Shown here: in pieces, positions 62,020 to 64,000 of the stretch
How the letters are laid out: each line of letters starts with the position of its first letter
Numbering within the stretch: the stretch's first letter is position 1
Assembly: GCF_022346925.1 (NCBI RefSeq)
Contig: NZ_JAKRNJ010000002.1
Coordinates: forward strand, 558,001 to 622,000
Direction: 5' to 3'
Source of the DNA: Microvirga sp. ACRRW
GTDB lineage: Bacteria > Pseudomonadota > Alphaproteobacteria > Rhizobiales > Beijerinckiaceae
DNA: 64,000 nucleotides
Notes under the pieces: generated by a model
Told to the model about the DNA's origin: nothing
The model's database searches: none
What the model saw: the letters and a program-made list of their open reading frames with translations, nothing else
Position numbers and translations under genes: made by a program

Positions 62020-63069
62020 ATGCTCAAGAAGTCTTTGCGTCGTGTTTTCGGTCTCGTCCTTCTGCTTGCATTCGCTTCGCCGGTTGCGGCTCAACAGCGG
62101 GCGTCCGATCCGCTGACCCGTTTCCTTGACGGCATCTTCAAGCCCAACCAGGGGCAGGGCGCGCCCGAAGCGCAGCCGCAACCTGCGCAACCCGCACCCG
62201 CACCCGCCGCGCCGGAGGCCGCAGCCCAGGCTCCGGAGCCGGCGAAACCGGCAGCAAAGCCCAAGACCGCAGCTCCCAAGCCGAAGCCGACGGTCCAGCA
62301 GCAAGCCGCAAAGCCCAAGCCCCAACCCGAAGCGCAGCCCGCGCCGCAGCCGGTCGCTGCACCTGCGCCCAAGCCTGCTCCCGCGGAACCCGAGGTCAAG
62401 CAGGCGGAGCCTGCACCTGCTCCCCAACCGGCCCCCGTGAAGGTGGCGGAGCCGCCCAAGCCTGCCCGATCGACCCCGGCCCAGGCTGTGCCGACGCCCA
62501 CCCCTTTGGCGGCCGCGACGGCTGCGGCTACGCCCGTGTCTCCGCCAAACCCCTCGTCACCGGCGGCGGCTCTCGAGCGGGTGAATGCCTATTTCAACGC
62601 CATGGACCAGATGTCCGCCTATTTCGTGCAGAAAAACCCCAACGGGCAGCAGGTGGAGGGCACGCTCTCCGTGCGGCGTCCGGGCCAGCTGCATTTCGCC
62701 TATGCGCCGCCGAGCACGCTCGAAATCGTGTCGGACGGTCGTAATGTCGCTATCCGCGACAAGCGGCTCGGCACCAACGACGTCTATCCCGTCAGCCAGA
62801 CACCCTTGAAGTTTCTGGTGCAGGAGAACGTGAACCTTGCGCGGGACACCAAGGTGAAGGACGTGCAGATCGCCCGCGACGGCATGATCACGGTCAGCTT
62901 CGACGACAGCGCGACGCTGGGCGGCACGTCCAAGATTACCTTGCGCTTCGACAGCCGCGCCAATGCTCTCAAGCAATGGACGGTCGTCGATTCCCAAGGT
63001 TACGAGACCACCGTGGTTCTCTCCGGCCTCAACGTCACCCAGCGCAAGAACGCCAACGCCGCCAACTGA
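62020..63069 (+). CDS. lolA: LolA-type lipoprotein carrier with a Pro/Ala-rich insert
   Basis: The 349-residue protein has a signal peptide (about residues 1-24, ending AAQQ). A stretch of about 145 residues of proline, alanine, lysine and glutamine follows. The LolA fold comes after it (about 190-340: ALERVNAYFNAMDQMSAYFVQKNPNGQQVEGTLSVRRPGQLHFAYAPPSTLEIVSDGRNVAIRD). LolA carries lipoproteins across the periplasm to LolB. The insert between signal and carrier is far longer than in the classic protein and could span the cell wall. Confidence 0.88.
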   Translation: MLKKSLRRVFGLVLLLAFASPVAAQQRASDPLTRFLDGIFKPNQGQGAPEAQPQPAQPAPAPAAPEAAAQAPEPAKPAAKPKTAAPKPKPTVQQQAAKPKPQPEAQPAPQPVAAPAPKPAPAEPEVKQAEPAPAPQPAPVKVAEPPKPARSTPAQAVPTPTPLAAATAAATPVSPPNPSSPAAALERVNAYFNAMDQMSAYFVQKNPNGQQVEGTLSVRRPGQLHFAYAPPSTLEIVSDGRNVAIRDKRLGTNDVYPVSQTPLKFLVQENVNLARDTKVKDVQIARDGMITVSFDDSATLGGTSKITLRFDSRANALKQWTVVDSQGYETTVVLSGLNVTQRKNANAAN

Positions 63070-63172
63070 TCCCGTGGAAAGGCTTCAACTTTCTTGGGTC
63101 TGGGCCTAGTCTGCCTGCGGATTCAGGCTAGAACTCGGCGGACGAAAACCCGAATAGCGGTGGCAGGTGAGC

Positions 63173-64000
63173 ATGGTCGATCAAGCAGCCCTTCAGGCAT
63201 ATGCCGGTTACGTCCTTCAGGACGCCACGATCCCGGAGCTGCCGAACCATTATCGGGGCAAGGTGCGCGACAATTACGATCTGCCCGACGGGCGGCGCAT
63301 CATCATCGCGTCGGACCGCATCAGCGCCTTCGACATCAATCTCGCCTCCATTCCGCTGAAAGGTCAGGTACTGACGCAGACCGCGCGCTTCTGGTTCGAG
63401 AAGACGGCGGATATCTGCCCTAACCACATCATCGAATATCCCGATCCGAATGTGGCCGTGTGCAAGAAGCTCACCATCCTGCCCGTCGAGATCGTGGTGC
63501 GCGATTATCTCGCCGGCACCACGGGCACCTCGATCCTCTCGCTCTACAAGCAGGGCCAGCGAGAGATGTACGGCATCACGCTCCCCGATGGCATGCGCGA
63601 TAATCAGAAGCTGCCGCAGACCATCATCACGCCCACCACGAAGGCCTTCGACGGCGGACACGATGAGCCGCTGACCGCGAAGGAAATCGTGGAGCGCAAC
63701 CTGCTGACGCCTGAGCAGTGGAAGATTGTTTCCGATTACGCGCTCGCGATCTTCGCCAAGGGCCGTGAGATCGCGGCCGCGCGAGGCCTCATCCTCGTCG
63801 ACACGAAATACGAGTTCGGTATCGACGAGAGCGGCAAGATCATGATCGCCGACGAGATCCACACGCCCGACAGCAGCCGCTACTGGTTCGCGGAAAGTTA
63901 CCCCGAACGCTTCGAGAAGGGCGAGCGGCCCGAGAGCTTCGACAAGGATTTCGTGCGCAGCTGGGTCGTCGCGCGCTGCGATCCCTACAAGGATCCCGTG
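63173..64000 (+). CDS. purC: SAICAR synthetase, partial (runs off window)
   Basis: From ATG 63173 there are 276 codons without a stop to the window end. Motifs are [29 protein letters not shown] (ATP loop), [27 protein letters not shown] and [13 protein letters not shown], all of phosphoribosylaminoimidazole-succinocarboxamide synthase. It adds aspartate to CAIR in purine synthesis. The longer alphaproteobacterial/eukaryotic-type form is suggested by the [20 protein letters not shown] block. Confidence 0.95.
   Translation, partial: MVDQAALQAYAGYVLQDATIPELPNHYRGKVRDNYDLPDGRRIIIASDRISAFDINLASIPLKGQVLTQTARFWFEKTADICPNHIIEYPDPNVAVCKKLTILPVEIVVRDYLAGTTGTSILSLYKQGQREMYGITLPDGMRDNQKLPQTIITPTTKAFDGGHDEPLTAKEIVERNLLTPEQWKIVSDYALAIFAKGREIAAARGLILVDTKYEFGIDESGKIMIADEIHTPDSSRYWFAESYPERFEKGERPESFDKDFVRSWVVARCDPYKDPV

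Noticed and set aside
1..64000. CRISPR arrays, riboswitches of known class, rRNA genes
   Set aside because: No regular spaced repeats, no recognisable aptamer core and no rRNA sequence were seen.

Overview
The window reads as a chromosome segment of a high-GC alphaproteobacterium, most likely a member of the Hyphomicrobiales close to Methylobacteriaceae or Microvirga. I infer this from family content (DUF2865, DUF2059 and DUF2853 proteins, Atm1-type exporter, class II DAHP synthase, citramalate synthase, maf-yacG-tRNA-Phe, rpiA next to DUF2059) and base composition. No database search was possible, so the genus is a guess.

Positions 1-35,000 are core chromosome. In order they hold the start of a hydroxyacid dehydrogenase, an amino-acid binding protein, moaA, an L,D-transpeptidase, tRNA-Val(CAC), gph, rpiA, a tripartite tricarboxylate transporter (tctC-tctB-tctA on the minus strand), an O-antigen-ligase-like gene overlapping gor, class II DAHP synthase, nadE, gltX, an ABC-2 exporter, the divergent argO/argP pair, an overlapping cysS-GNAT-cimA run, a LOG-type phosphoribohydrolase, a LysM protein, an Atm1 exporter, psd-pssA, maf and yacG.

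Positions 35,047-59,710 are a 24.7-kb integrated element. It sits in the 3' half of tRNA-Phe(GAA). Its ends are exact 47-bp direct repeats of the tRNA 3' part, and a P4-like tyrosine integrase lies at the right end. Both ends carry the same three-copy arrangement of a 9-bp motif (TGTGTCCCC / GGGGACACA) with nearly identical spacing, a good candidate for integrase arm or excision-factor sites. The original tRNA-Phe terminator now lies beyond the right end. From left to right the cargo is a hipBA module with three spaced operators, a secreted protein, a serine resolvase, a large MobA/MobL-type relaxase, a hydrolase, exonuclease VII genes (xseA-xseB), a second serine resolvase, two unrecognised genes, a BRCT protein, a type I restriction-modification operon (hsdR-hsdM-hsdS) extended by two further genes (the last a NucS-like nuclease), an excisionase-like protein and the integrase. 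With a relaxase but no visible conjugation machinery, this looks like an integrative mobilizable element carrying defence cargo.

The best candidate for an undescribed system is the pair at 45,987-48,412. These two genes overlap by 4 bp, have lower GC than their surroundings and follow their own resolvase. The second encodes an apparent PD-(D/E)XK nuclease and the first a probable multi-domain DNA-binding or sensor protein. A strongly structured intergenic stretch (48,413-48,695) closes this sub-module.

Positions 59,711-64,000 return to core chromosome: a small membrane protein, galE, a DoxX protein, lolA with a long Pro/Ala-rich insert, and the start of purC, which runs off the window.
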